This document shows, one piece after another, positions 15,897 to 23,296 of a stretch of 32,630 bases of DNA. Every line of letters starts with the position of its first letter. The first letter of the stretch is position 1. Under the pieces are notes generated by a model, which saw only the letters and a program-made list of their open reading frames with translations, did no database searches and was not told where the DNA came from. The position numbers and the translations under genes were made by a program. Where the stretch lies: the NCBI RefSeq assembly GCF_007097265.1, contig NZ_VJZP01000041.1:1-32630 (forward strand). Direction: 5' to 3'. Source of the DNA: Flavobacterium gawalongense (lineage in GTDB: Bacteria > Bacteroidota > Bacteroidia > Flavobacteriales > Flavobacteriaceae).

Positions 15897-16294
15897 TTAT
15901 GCTGCTCCTGAAAAACATTCAATAAAACTTCCGGATCAATAATTGCATTTGGCGCTTCCTTCATTAACTTTAGAATACGTTTAGTTGCTGTGGGATTTAA
16001 ACCCATATCGATTGCTATTTGCTGGATAGCGGCAGCTTCTTTTTTATGCAAAATTCCATCACTATGCATCAACAAAGCCAGTCTATAAAATTGTTGAATG
16101 CGTTGAAACTCGGATTTAATGGGCAATTGTGGCAATTCCTGATGAAACAAATCATTGAACCCTCCTTTTTCTATATTTAATTCATTGGCAACAATAAACA
16201 AAAAATCGTATTCTCTCTTATGTAATTGTCCGTCAACAGTAGAAAAAGCGATCATCTCTAAAAGTAAGCTTCTTTTTTTCTCGTAAGTATTCAT
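15893..16294 (-). CDS. TerB-like helical protein of unknown function
   Basis: 133 residues from the ATG at 16294 (MNTYEKKRSLLLEM). A longer frame starting at 16363 adds a poor, non-conserved N-terminus and would run into the divergent esterase gene, so it is not used. The all-helical composition and the patterns FSTVDGQLHKREYDFLFIVA and MHSDGILHKKEAAAIQQIA look like the TerB/tellurite-resistance domain fold, with repeated D-G-x-L-H-x-x-E units that could bind metal. The role is unknown; the TerB label reflects fold resemblance, not tellurite resistance. Its stop shares the TTAA at 15893-15896 with uvrB. It is divergent from the esterase gene, with 60 bp between starts. Confidence 0.7.
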   Translation of the reverse strand: MNTYEKKRSLLLEMIAFSTVDGQLHKREYDFLFIVANELNIEKGGFNDLFHQELPQLPIKSEFQRIQQFYRLALLMHSDGILHKKEAAAIQQIAIDMGLNPTATKRILKLMKEAPNAIIDPEVLLNVFQEQHN

Positions 16295-16354
16295 GAAATT
16301 ATTATTTTTAGCTAAAATATTGATTTTTTTAAATAAAAACACAAAATACCAGTA

Positions 16355-17170
16355 ATGATTCAAAAGCTTAAGTTAATTCTTATTATAATACTTTTTGCGA
16401 CAGCAAAAATTACAGCTCAGGAGAGTACAGCTTCAAAACAAGTTTCCACTTTTACCATTGAGGCGCCACAACTTCAAACTTCTAAGAAAATTTGGATTTA
16501 TTTACCGAAAAATTATTTAACCTCAAAAAAGAAATATTCCGTTATATACATGCAGGATGCCCAAAATTTATTTGACACTAAAACTTCCTATTCTGGTGAA
16601 TGGAATGTCGATGAAAAACTGGACAGTCTCAATGCACAAGTTATTGCAATAGGAATCGAACATGGAAATGACAAACGTTTAGAAGAATTAACCCCCTTTA
16701 AAAACGAAAAATATGGTGGCGGAAAAGCAGATAATTATTTAGAATTCATTGTAAATACGCTAAAGCCGAAAATTGACGAATCATATAGAACTAAACCCAA
16801 GAAGAAAAACACTATTATTATGGGAAGTTCTTTGGGAGGTTTGACTTCCTTTTACGCTACTTTAAAATATCCTGAAGTGTTTGGTAAAGCAGGTATTTTT
16901 TCACCCGCTTTTTGGATTAATCGCGAAGAAATTTTTGAATTAGAAGAAAAAAATAAAAAGCAAAAAACGAAATATTATTTTCTTTGTGGAGATAAAGAAG
17001 GAGATGATGACTCTGTGGTTCGCGACCTTAACAAAATGGAATATCTAATTAATACTAAAAGATGCTATTGTTTAAATTTGAATGAAAAGAAAATTGTAAA
17101 AGGTGGACAGCACAACGAAAAATTATGGCGTGACAGTTTTGTAAAAGCAATTTTATGGCTTGGTTATTAA
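16355..17170 (+). CDS. Secreted alpha/beta-hydrolase, esterase-D/Fes-like family (PF00756 type)
   Basis: 271 residues with a signal peptide (about 1-21, ending ITAQ). The alpha/beta-hydrolase core has KKIWIYLPKNY, YSVIYMQDAQNLFD, the nucleophile elbow G157-S158-S159-L160-G161 (Ser159 nucleophile), a possible acid in the CGDKEGDDDS region and the catalytic His in GGQHNEKLWRD near the C-terminus. Family members hydrolyse siderophore esters, acyl-glutathione or other esters; the substrate here is unknown. It is the first gene of a likely three-gene operon with a dipeptide epimerase (62-bp gap) and a PLP enzyme. The signal peptide puts it in the periplasm or outside, while the next two are cytoplasmic, so it may be the extracytoplasmic first step of one pathway or simply co-transcribed. 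Confidence 0.85.
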   Translation: MIQKLKLILIIILFATAKITAQESTASKQVSTFTIEAPQLQTSKKIWIYLPKNYLTSKKKYSVIYMQDAQNLFDTKTSYSGEWNVDEKLDSLNAQVIAIGIEHGNDKRLEELTPFKNEKYGGGKADNYLEFIVNTLKPKIDESYRTKPKKKNTIIMGSSLGGLTSFYATLKYPEVFGKAGIFSPAFWINREEIFELEEKNKKQKTKYYFLCGDKEGDDDSVVRDLNKMEYLINTKRCYCLNLNEKKIVKGGQHNEKLWRDSFVKAILWLGY

Positions 17171-17232
17171 AATAAAATCCTTCTGCATTTAAAGATAAAT
17201 ACATTAATTTTAAGTGCTAAAATCAGATTCAA

Positions 17233-18243
17233 ATGGAACTAATCTTAAGAAAATACAACCTCAAATTAAAACATACGTTTACGATTTCAAGAGAGTCAAT
17301 AGACTTTCAACCTTCTTTAATTGTAGAATTAAAAAGTGAAGGATTTTCAGGTTTTGGCGAAGCAACATCAAATCCATACTACCGTACAACCGTTCCAATG
17401 ATGATGCTGGATTTAGAAAAAATTCGCACTCTAATTGAAGCAACGACAAATGAAACACCTGAAGAATTTTGGGTAAAAATTCATCCTTATTTAAAAGATG
17501 ACATGTTTGCATTGTGCGCTTTGGATATGGCTTATACAGATTTGTATGCTCGCAAAAAAGGAAAAAAATTGTACGAATTATGGAATTATACCATCAACAA
17601 AAACCCATTGACAGATTACACAATTGGAATTGCTTCCATTGAAAAAATGGTTTCTAAAATGAAGGAATTACCTTGGCCGATTTACAAAATAAAATTGGGA
17701 ACTAAAGAAGATATTGCAATTATAGCAGCACTTCGAAAACATACCAATGCCATCTTTAGAATTGATGCTAATTGCGGTTGGGGTGTCGAAGAAACCATAA
17801 ATAATGCAATCGAGTTAAAAAAACTGGGAGTGGAATTCTTGGAACAACCCATGAAAGCAGACAATTGGGAAGGACATAAGGAAGTTTTTAAACATTCGGT
17901 TTTACCAATAATAGCCGACGAAAGTTGCATTATAGAAGAAGATGTAGCCAAATGTCACCATTATTTTCATGGCGTAAATGTCAAATTAGTGAAATGTGGC
18001 GGTTTAACTCCCGGAAGACGAATGATTCAGGAAGCCAAGAAATTAGGTTTAAAAACGATGGTCGGTTGTATGACAGAATCTACCGTGGGAATATCTGCGA
18101 TTGCACATTTATTGCCGCAACTGGACTATGTAGATATGGATGGCGCGCTGCTTTTGGCAGAAGATATTGCTACCGGTGTAACCATAGATTTTGGAAAAAT
18201 AAGCTATTCAGAAATCAATGGAACTGGAGTAACTTTAATTTAA
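17233..18243 (+). CDS. Dipeptide epimerase (L-Ala-D/L-Glu epimerase type, enolase superfamily)
   Basis: 336 residues. The catalytic machinery of the muconate-lactonising subgroup is complete: the KxK pair K152/K154 (YKIKLG), metal ligands D178 (RIDANCGW), E204 (LEQPM) and D229 (ADESC), and the second-base Lys in NVKLVKCGG (K251/K254). The C-terminal DMDG matches the DxD motif that in Ala-Glu epimerases binds the dipeptide amino group. The likely reaction is epimerisation of a dipeptide such as L-Ala-D-Glu from peptidoglycan, allowing its breakdown; the exact dipeptide is uncertain. It lies 7 bp upstream of the PLP-enzyme gene and 62 bp after the esterase gene. No cell-wall peptidase is adjacent. 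Confidence 0.9.
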   Translation: MELILRKYNLKLKHTFTISRESIDFQPSLIVELKSEGFSGFGEATSNPYYRTTVPMMMLDLEKIRTLIEATTNETPEEFWVKIHPYLKDDMFALCALDMAYTDLYARKKGKKLYELWNYTINKNPLTDYTIGIASIEKMVSKMKELPWPIYKIKLGTKEDIAIIAALRKHTNAIFRIDANCGWGVEETINNAIELKKLGVEFLEQPMKADNWEGHKEVFKHSVLPIIADESCIIEEDVAKCHHYFHGVNVKLVKCGGLTPGRRMIQEAKKLGLKTMVGCMTESTVGISAIAHLLPQLDYVDMDGALLLAEDIATGVTIDFGKISYSEINGTGVTLI

Positions 18244-18250
18244 TTCTAAA

Positions 18251-19282
18251 ATGAAAGTCAACCAATTTCCAGATCGAATAATAGAAATCGACAATGAGAC
18301 CTATTTGTATTTTGGAGGAACTGCCTATTTGGGTTTACCCACAAATAAGAAATTCCAAAAGCTGCTCATCAAAAATATTTTACAATGGGGAACAGCTTAT
18401 GGAAGTTCGAGAAATGCAAATATTCAACTAACTGCTTACGAAAATGGAGAACGTTTTTTAGCTAATTACATCGAAGCGGATGCTACTCTTACAGTTTCTT
18501 CCGGCATGCTGGCGGGGAAATTAGTAATTGAGGTATTAACACCTCAAACCGATTGCTTTTTTCATTTTCCTGATACGCATCCTGCCATTAAAGCGCCAAA
18601 TAGCCTCCCCTTTTTTATTGGTAACCAATTAAATCCTCGCTTACTGGATAACGTAACTGAAAAAATTACGATTCTAACCGATGCGGTCCCCTCTTTCCAT
18701 ATTGAACCAATCGATCTTTCTATTCTGAATTCGATTCCTTCCAATAAAGAAATAACTTTAGTTATTGACGAATCGCATTCGCTTGGTATTTTAGGTACAA
18801 AGGGTTGTGGAATTTATTCGACAATCGATCTTCCTTCTATTAAAAGAAAAATCATGATAGCGTCTTTAGGGAAAGCCTTTGGGTTGACAGGTGGCGTAAT
18901 TGCCAGCGATATCGATTTTATTAATCAAATGGCAAATCACGACACTTTTGTTTCCAGTGCGGGAATGAATGCGGCATTTGTCCAAACCATCGCTGATGCT
19001 GAAAAAATTTATTTTACTCAACATCAAAAATTAAAAGACAATTTGAACTATATAGATACTCATTTAATTAAAAGTAAAGCAGTTCTTTTTAATCCGAATT
19101 ATCCGCTAATTTATCCAGAAATCGAAGGAATAAATGAAATTTTCACTACGAATAAAATCATCGTAACTAATTTTAAATACCCAACAGACAGCAAGGATTT
19201 AAATCGAATTGTAGCTACTGCCAATCACAAAAAAGAAGATTTGGATAAAATAATTCACATTCTAAACCAAAACCAATTCTAA
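18251..19282 (+). CDS. AONS-like PLP-dependent enzyme (aminotransferase class I/II fold)
   Basis: 343 residues, shorter than the roughly 385 of 8-amino-7-oxononanoate synthase. Seen: YLYFGGTAYLGL near the N-terminus, GTAYGSSRNANIQLTAYE, the PLP-contacting DESHSLGILG (D173-H176) and the Schiff-base Lys208 in ASLGKAFGLTGG. These are the hallmarks of alpha-oxoamine synthases such as BioF, Kbl and SPT. It lacks the N-terminal arm and other biotin genes, so biotin synthesis is not assumed. It starts 7 bp after the epimerase stop, so the two are co-translated; a link to amino acids released from dipeptides is plausible but not shown. Confidence 0.85.
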   Translation: MKVNQFPDRIIEIDNETYLYFGGTAYLGLPTNKKFQKLLIKNILQWGTAYGSSRNANIQLTAYENGERFLANYIEADATLTVSSGMLAGKLVIEVLTPQTDCFFHFPDTHPAIKAPNSLPFFIGNQLNPRLLDNVTEKITILTDAVPSFHIEPIDLSILNSIPSNKEITLVIDESHSLGILGTKGCGIYSTIDLPSIKRKIMIASLGKAFGLTGGVIASDIDFINQMANHDTFVSSAGMNAAFVQTIADAEKIYFTQHQKLKDNLNYIDTHLIKSKAVLFNPNYPLIYPEIEGINEIFTTNKIIVTNFKYPTDSKDLNRIVATANHKKEDLDKIIHILNQNQF

Positions 19283-19315
19283 ATCTAAAATTGCGGTCTA
19301 ATTGCTTTTTAACCG

Positions 19316-19323
19316 TACCTTTG
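19316..19323 (+). promoter_or_regulatory. -7 promoter box TACCTTTG of the DUF1456 gene
   Basis: A perfect TAnnTTTG match with a TTG 22 nt upstream (19291-19293). It ends 12 nt before the ATG at 19336, so the leader is very short. Confidence 0.6.
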
Positions 19324-19335
19324 TAAAAAATAAAA

Positions 19336-19803
19336 ATGATGACTAACAACGATATCTTTAAAAAACTTCGCGTAGCTTTAATGTTGCGTGACGATCAAAT
19401 AGTTGAAATATTAGAATTGGTAGATTTTAGAATCACTAAATCAGAATTGGGTGCTTTTTTCCGTGATGAAAAACATGAAAATTATATGGAATGTGGTGAC
19501 CAAGTGTTGCGTAATTTCTTGAATGGATTGGTAATTCACTTGCGTGGAACAAAAGAAAATCCAAAAAACCCAAATGATGTTTTAGCCAAACACAAAGCTC
19601 AAATTCCTGTAAAAGAAGGAGCTTCAGAAAGAGCTGAATTCAAAGCAAAACCAAAAGACGAAGACAGAGCCAGAGGCGACCAAAAACCGGGTAAATCACC
19701 AGCGGCTAAGAAACCTTTCAAAAAACAAAATTCAAAAGGCACTCCAAAAATTCAAGTAGTGGAGAAAGTGAAATATAATTTCGGTAAGAATAAAAAATCA
19801 TAA
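19336..19803 (+). CDS. DUF1456 (YehS-like) protein with a basic tail
   Basis: 155 residues; ATG codons at 19336 and 19339 are equivalent starts. Residues 4-70 form one DUF1456 domain (NNDIFKKLRVALMLRDDQI, FRITKSELGAFFRDE, CGDQVLRNFLNGLV) and resemble the second of the two domains in E. coli YehS. Here the second copy is replaced by a long, low-complexity, Lys/Pro-rich tail (about 80-155; KSPAAKKPFKKQNSKG) that looks disordered and nucleic-acid-binding. Function unknown. It is convergent with selO through a shared terminator. Confidence 0.85.
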   Translation: MMTNNDIFKKLRVALMLRDDQIVEILELVDFRITKSELGAFFRDEKHENYMECGDQVLRNFLNGLVIHLRGTKENPKNPNDVLAKHKAQIPVKEGASERAEFKAKPKDEDRARGDQKPGKSPAAKKPFKKQNSKGTPKIQVVEKVKYNFGKNKKS

Positions 19804-19839
19804 GTAGTGCAGATCTGTGCTCCTCTACTAAATTAAACT

Positions 19840-19871
19840 AAAAAATCCTGAGTTACACTTAGGATTTTTTT
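19840..19871. terminator. Bidirectional terminator between the DUF1456 gene and selO
   Basis: AAAAAATCCT (19840-19849) pairs with AGGATTTTTT (19861-19870) around an 11-nt loop; A-run and T-run ends serve both convergent genes. Confidence 0.8.
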
Positions 19872-19902
19872 ATATCTTTAAAAGTGTTTTATCAAAAACA
19901 CT

Positions 19903-21468
19903 TTAAGAGCTACAGCTTAACATAGAACATCCCACTTTATCTCTGGCCCAATCGGGTCTTTTGGCAAACCATTTTTGAAAATTCGATTGTTCGTCGTAGG
20001 GATTTTTAAGCATTTCAAATAATTCGTTTAGCAAAGAATAGTCTCCCTTATCAGCGTCATCAATACACAATTGTGCCATATAATTTCGCAATACATATTT
20101 TGGATTTACTCTATTCATTTGCTCTTTTCTTTCAGTATCTGACAGCGTTTCTTCATTGATTCGAATCTTGTAATTCTCAAACCAGTCGTGCCAATCTTTC
20201 AAGATAGTTTCATTCAAATCCTTTTCGTTATAGAAGGCATCTTTTATTGTATTGAAAGCTGTTGTTGCGGTATCTTTTTTAGTAACATTACTTAGATTTC
20301 TAAAAAAAATAGTCATATCCGTTTCTACTCGTTCCAACAATTGAGTCAAACTCAGAATCAAAACAGCATCTTGTTCTTTTTTGATTTGGAAACCGAGTTT
20401 ATTTTGCATCATATTCAAATACTCCTTTTCGTAATCAGTACTAAAAGTATTCAAAATAGTTTCAAGAGGTTTGGCATCCTGAATTAAAGGATACAAAGCA
20501 TTCGCCAATTGATACAAATTCCACAGCGCAATTTCAGGTTGATTCCCAAAACGGTATCTTTTATGCTGCCTGTCAGTTGTATTGGGTGTCCAGTTGGAGT
20601 TGTAATCTTCCAACCAACCGTACGGCCCATAATCAATAGTGATGCCGTGAATGGACATGTTGTCGGTATTCATAACTCCATGAACAAAACCAACGCGTTG
20701 CCAGTGCACAATCATGTTAAGCGTAGTTTGGGTTACTTCATGAAAAAAGTCTAGATATTTCCCGACACCTTCTCCTTGAATATGAGGAAAATGATGTTTG
20801 ATGGTGAAATCAGCTAATAATTTGAGATTAACATAGTCTTTTCGAGAAGAAAACAATTCAAAGCTACCAAAACGGATAAAAGAAGGAGCTACTCTACAAA
20901 CAATTGCCCCTTTTTCGTAAGCAGGATTTCCATTATACAATACATCACGTAATACTTGATCTCCAGAAAGCATTAACGAAAGCGAACGTGTTGTTGGAAC
21001 ACCTAAATAATGCATCGCTTCTGCGCACAAATACTCTCGAATTGAAGAACGTAAAACTGCAAAACCATCCGCTGTTCGGGAATATGGTGTAGGCCCTGAT
21101 CCTTTCAGTTGCAAAGTGTACGTCCTATTTTCATGAACTACTTCGGTAAGATTGATGGCACGACCATCTCCTAATTGCCCAGCCCAGTTACCAAATTGAT
21201 GTCCGGCATAACACAATGCAAAGGGTCTAGTTTCTGGATAAACGGTGCTTCCTGAAAAAGTATTTAAAAAATCAGTTGAAAGTATGTCTGCTTGAGAAAG
21301 ACCAATAGCATTTGCTACTTCATTTGAAGCATGAATTAGTGAAGGATTTGAAGGTTTTTTGGGTAACACATACGAATAAAAAGCTTGCTGAACCTGTCTC
21401 GGTATATTGATTTCACTTGGATCAGCAGGCAACTCGCTTATAAAATTATTTTGCAAATGAAGTTTCAT
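19903..21468 (-). CDS. selO: SelO/YdiU protein adenylyltransferase
   Basis: 521 residues from the ATG at 21468 (MKLHLQNNFI). An ATG 36 bp further upstream adds a hydrophobic dozen residues not expected in SelO. SelO is a pseudokinase-fold enzyme that transfers AMP to Ser/Thr/Tyr of target proteins and is linked to redox stress. Seen: CYAGHQFGNWAGQLGDGRA (86-104), the ATP-binding LKGSGPTPYSRTADG with K122, the GVMNTDNMSIHGITIDYGP metal/catalytic segment, and a C-terminal GCSMLSCSS in which a Cys stands where eukaryotic SelO has selenocysteine. It is monocistronic, with a hairpin about 50 bp upstream. Confidence 0.93.
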   Translation of the reverse strand: MKLHLQNNFISELPADPSEINIPRQVQQAFYSYVLPKKPSNPSLIHASNEVANAIGLSQADILSTDFLNTFSGSTVYPETRPFALCYAGHQFGNWAGQLGDGRAINLTEVVHENRTYTLQLKGSGPTPYSRTADGFAVLRSSIREYLCAEAMHYLGVPTTRSLSLMLSGDQVLRDVLYNGNPAYEKGAIVCRVAPSFIRFGSFELFSSRKDYVNLKLLADFTIKHHFPHIQGEGVGKYLDFFHEVTQTTLNMIVHWQRVGFVHGVMNTDNMSIHGITIDYGPYGWLEDYNSNWTPNTTDRQHKRYRFGNQPEIALWNLYQLANALYPLIQDAKPLETILNTFSTDYEKEYLNMMQNKLGFQIKKEQDAVLILSLTQLLERVETDMTIFFRNLSNVTKKDTATTAFNTIKDAFYNEKDLNETILKDWHDWFENYKIRINEETLSDTERKEQMNRVNPKYVLRNYMAQLCIDDADKGDYSLLNELFEMLKNPYDEQSNFQKWFAKRPDWARDKVGCSMLSCSS

Positions 21469-21514
21469 ATCTTTAAAAAGAATTAAATAAAAACCAGAAA
21501 ACAAGTAGGTATTA

Positions 21515-21544
21515 TAATGTAAAGGTATTCGATACCCTACATTA
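21515..21544. repeat. Hairpin upstream of selO
   Basis: TAATGTA (21515-21521) pairs with TACATTA (21538-21544), and inside it GGTAT (21524-21528) with ATACC (21532-21536) around TCG. That makes 12 bp of stem with a small internal bulge. No T-run follows on either strand, so it is more likely an operator or leader structure than a terminator. Confidence 0.5.
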
Positions 21545-21649
21545 AATATAACTCTTATGATACTTTTAATTTATAACTAAAATCGTTTTATTTATAAACG
21601 TTAAAAACTCAATTTATAGTATCATCCGCAATATAAGTTTACTACACAC

Positions 21650-21684
21650 AAAAATCCTGTTCGCCGCGGCGAACAGGATTTTTT
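21650..21684 (-). terminator. Terminator of sucC (34-bp perfect palindrome)
   Basis: 21650-21683 is a perfect palindrome centred on GCCGCGGC with A5/T5 ends. It lies 21 bp past the sucC stop on the minus strand. Being symmetrical, it could act on both strands. Confidence 0.9.
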
Positions 21685-21704
21685 AATATATAACAATTTT
21701 CTAA

Positions 21705-22898
21705 TTAAGAAAGAGCCGCTTTTACTTGATCCGCTGCTTCTTGGAATTCAACAGCAGATAAAATTGGCATTCCTGAATTATCAATTAATTCTTTTGCGAT
21801 AGCTGCATTTGTACCTTGTAAACGAACAATGATTGGTACTTTAATAGCATCCCCCATATTTTTGTAAGCATCAACAACTCCTTGTGCCACACGGTCACAA
21901 CGAACGATTCCTCCAAAAATATTAATCAAAATTGCTTTTACGTTTTGATCTTTTAAGATAATACGAAAAGCAGTTTCAACACGTTTTGCATCAGCAGTTC
22001 CACCTACGTCAAGGAAGTTAGCAGGCTCAAAACCAGCATACTTAATTAAATCCATAGTTGCCATAGCTAAACCAGCTCCGTTCACCATACATCCAACTGT
22101 ACCGTCAAGATCAACATAGTTTAAACCTACTTCTTTTGCTTCCACTTCGATTGGGTTTTCCTCACGAACGTCACGCATATCAGCATATTTCTTTTGTCTG
22201 TATAAAGCATTGTCATCGATATTTACTTTAGCATCTACAGCCATAATTTTATTGTCAGATGTTTTCAAAACCGGGTTGATTTCAAACATAGAAGCATCAG
22301 ATCCAATATAAGCATTGTATAAAGAATCGATGAATTTCACCATTTCTTTGAACGCATTTCCAGAAAGACCTAAGTTAAAAGCAATTCTTCTTGCTTGAAA
22401 ACCTTGTAATCCAACAGAAGGATCAATTTCTTCCGTAAAAATTAAATGTGGTGTGTGTTCCGCAACTTCTTCAATATCCATTCCACCTTCAGTAGAATAC
22501 ATAATCATGTTACGACCAGTAGCTCTATTCAATAAAACAGAAACATAAAACTCAGAAGTTTCACTTTCGCCAGGATAATAAACATCTTCAGCGATTAAAA
22601 CTTTATGTACTTTTTTACCTTCGGCAGAAGTTTGAGGTGTTACCAATTGCATTCCTATGATTTGTTCTGCAATTTCTTCTACTTGTTGTAAGTTTTTGGC
22701 AAGCTTAACCCCACCACCTTTACCACGTCCGCCTGCATGAACTTGGGCTTTTACTACATACCAACTTGTACCAGTTTCTGTAGTTAATTGTTTTGCAGCA
22801 GCAACGGCTTCTACTGGACTATTAGCAACGATTCCGCGTTGTATGCGAACCCCGTAGCTAGCTAAAATCTCTTTTCCTTGATATTCGTGTATGTTCAT
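21705..22898 (-). CDS. sucC: Succinyl-CoA synthetase (ADP-forming) beta subunit
   Basis: 397 residues, normal length. With SucD it makes ATP from succinyl-CoA in the TCA cycle. The ATP-grasp N-terminal half shows MNIHEYQGKEILASYGV, KAQVHAGGRGKGGGVKLAK and FEINPVLKT. The C-terminal CoA-ligase half shows GLAMATMDLIKYAG, NFLDVGGTADAKRVE, ILINIFGGIVRCD and VPIIVRLQGTNA. sucD is not adjacent; in many flavobacteria the two are separate. It is divergent from gltB across a 398-bp region and is closed by a strong palindromic terminator. Confidence 0.97.
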   Translation of the reverse strand: MNIHEYQGKEILASYGVRIQRGIVANSPVEAVAAAKQLTTETGTSWYVVKAQVHAGGRGKGGGVKLAKNLQQVEEIAEQIIGMQLVTPQTSAEGKKVHKVLIAEDVYYPGESETSEFYVSVLLNRATGRNMIMYSTEGGMDIEEVAEHTPHLIFTEEIDPSVGLQGFQARRIAFNLGLSGNAFKEMVKFIDSLYNAYIGSDASMFEINPVLKTSDNKIMAVDAKVNIDDNALYRQKKYADMRDVREENPIEVEAKEVGLNYVDLDGTVGCMVNGAGLAMATMDLIKYAGFEPANFLDVGGTADAKRVETAFRIILKDQNVKAILINIFGGIVRCDRVAQGVVDAYKNMGDAIKVPIIVRLQGTNAAIAKELIDNSGMPILSAVEFQEAADQVKAALS

Positions 22899-22947
22899 AA
22901 TATAGAATTTGTCTGGATTCTGAATTTATTTCAGAATAAAAGTGGCA

Positions 22948-22955
22948 CAAAAATA
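22948..22955 (-). promoter_or_regulatory. -7 promoter box TATTTTTG of sucC
   Basis: CAAAAATA on the plus strand is TATTTTTG on the minus strand, 50 nt before the sucC ATG. A second candidate (TAATTTTG, 22957-22964) lies just upstream of it. Confidence 0.45.
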
Positions 22956-23053
22956 GCAAAATTAAACTTAACTGCTATTTTTTTTTATTAAATGTAGTGC
23001 CTAAATTTGTATATTTAAAGCTAATCATTAAGCGAAGCAAGAAATATAAAAAA

Positions 23054-23075
23054 TAACAAACATTTTGTTATAATT
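23054..23075. repeat. Small dyad containing an 18-nt sequence shared with the lysA upstream region
   Basis: TAACAAA (23054-23060) and TTTGTTA (23064-23070) form an inverted repeat. The overlapping 18-mer AAACATTTTGTTATAATT (23058-23075) is found again at 29375-29392. Confidence 0.6.
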
Positions 23076-23165
23076 CTAAAACAGAATTCTTCGGTAAAAT
23101 AATTCTTTCAAAATAATTGACTTAAGTCCTTTTAATCGGTTTTCTTTTTATAGAAAAATCAATTG

Positions 23166-23185
23166 AATTGTATTTAAATACAATT
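23166..23185. promoter_or_regulatory. 20-bp perfect palindrome upstream of gltB, candidate operator
   Basis: AATTGTATTTAAATACAATT is a perfect dyad about 87 bp upstream of the gltB -7 box and about 210 bp upstream of the sucC boxes. It could bind a dimeric regulator. The rest of the 22899-23296 gap is AT-rich with no gene seen. Confidence 0.45.
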
Positions 23186-23271
23186 ATTGTGATTTATCGT
23201 ACCTTTTTCTACTATTACTGTAAAAATACACCCGATTTGGCTTTTACACTCATTATATGTTACTAAATCTT

Positions 23272-23279
23272 TAATTTTG
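23272..23279 (+). promoter_or_regulatory. -7 promoter box TAATTTTG of gltB
   Basis: A perfect TAnnTTTG match 17 nt before the gltB ATG. No TTTG is found at the usual -33 distance, which would fit an activated promoter. Confidence 0.5.
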
Positions 23280-23296
23280 TAAAAAAAATATTAAGC

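Noticed and set aside
16295..16363. Longer start for the TerB-like protein
   Set aside because: The added 23 residues are AT-driven sequence (many N, K, F, I) and cross into the divergent esterase start.
17925..18254. 109-codon open frame on the same strand in another frame of the epimerase gene
   Set aside because: Overlaps conserved catalytic residues of the epimerase and has biased, unlikely composition.
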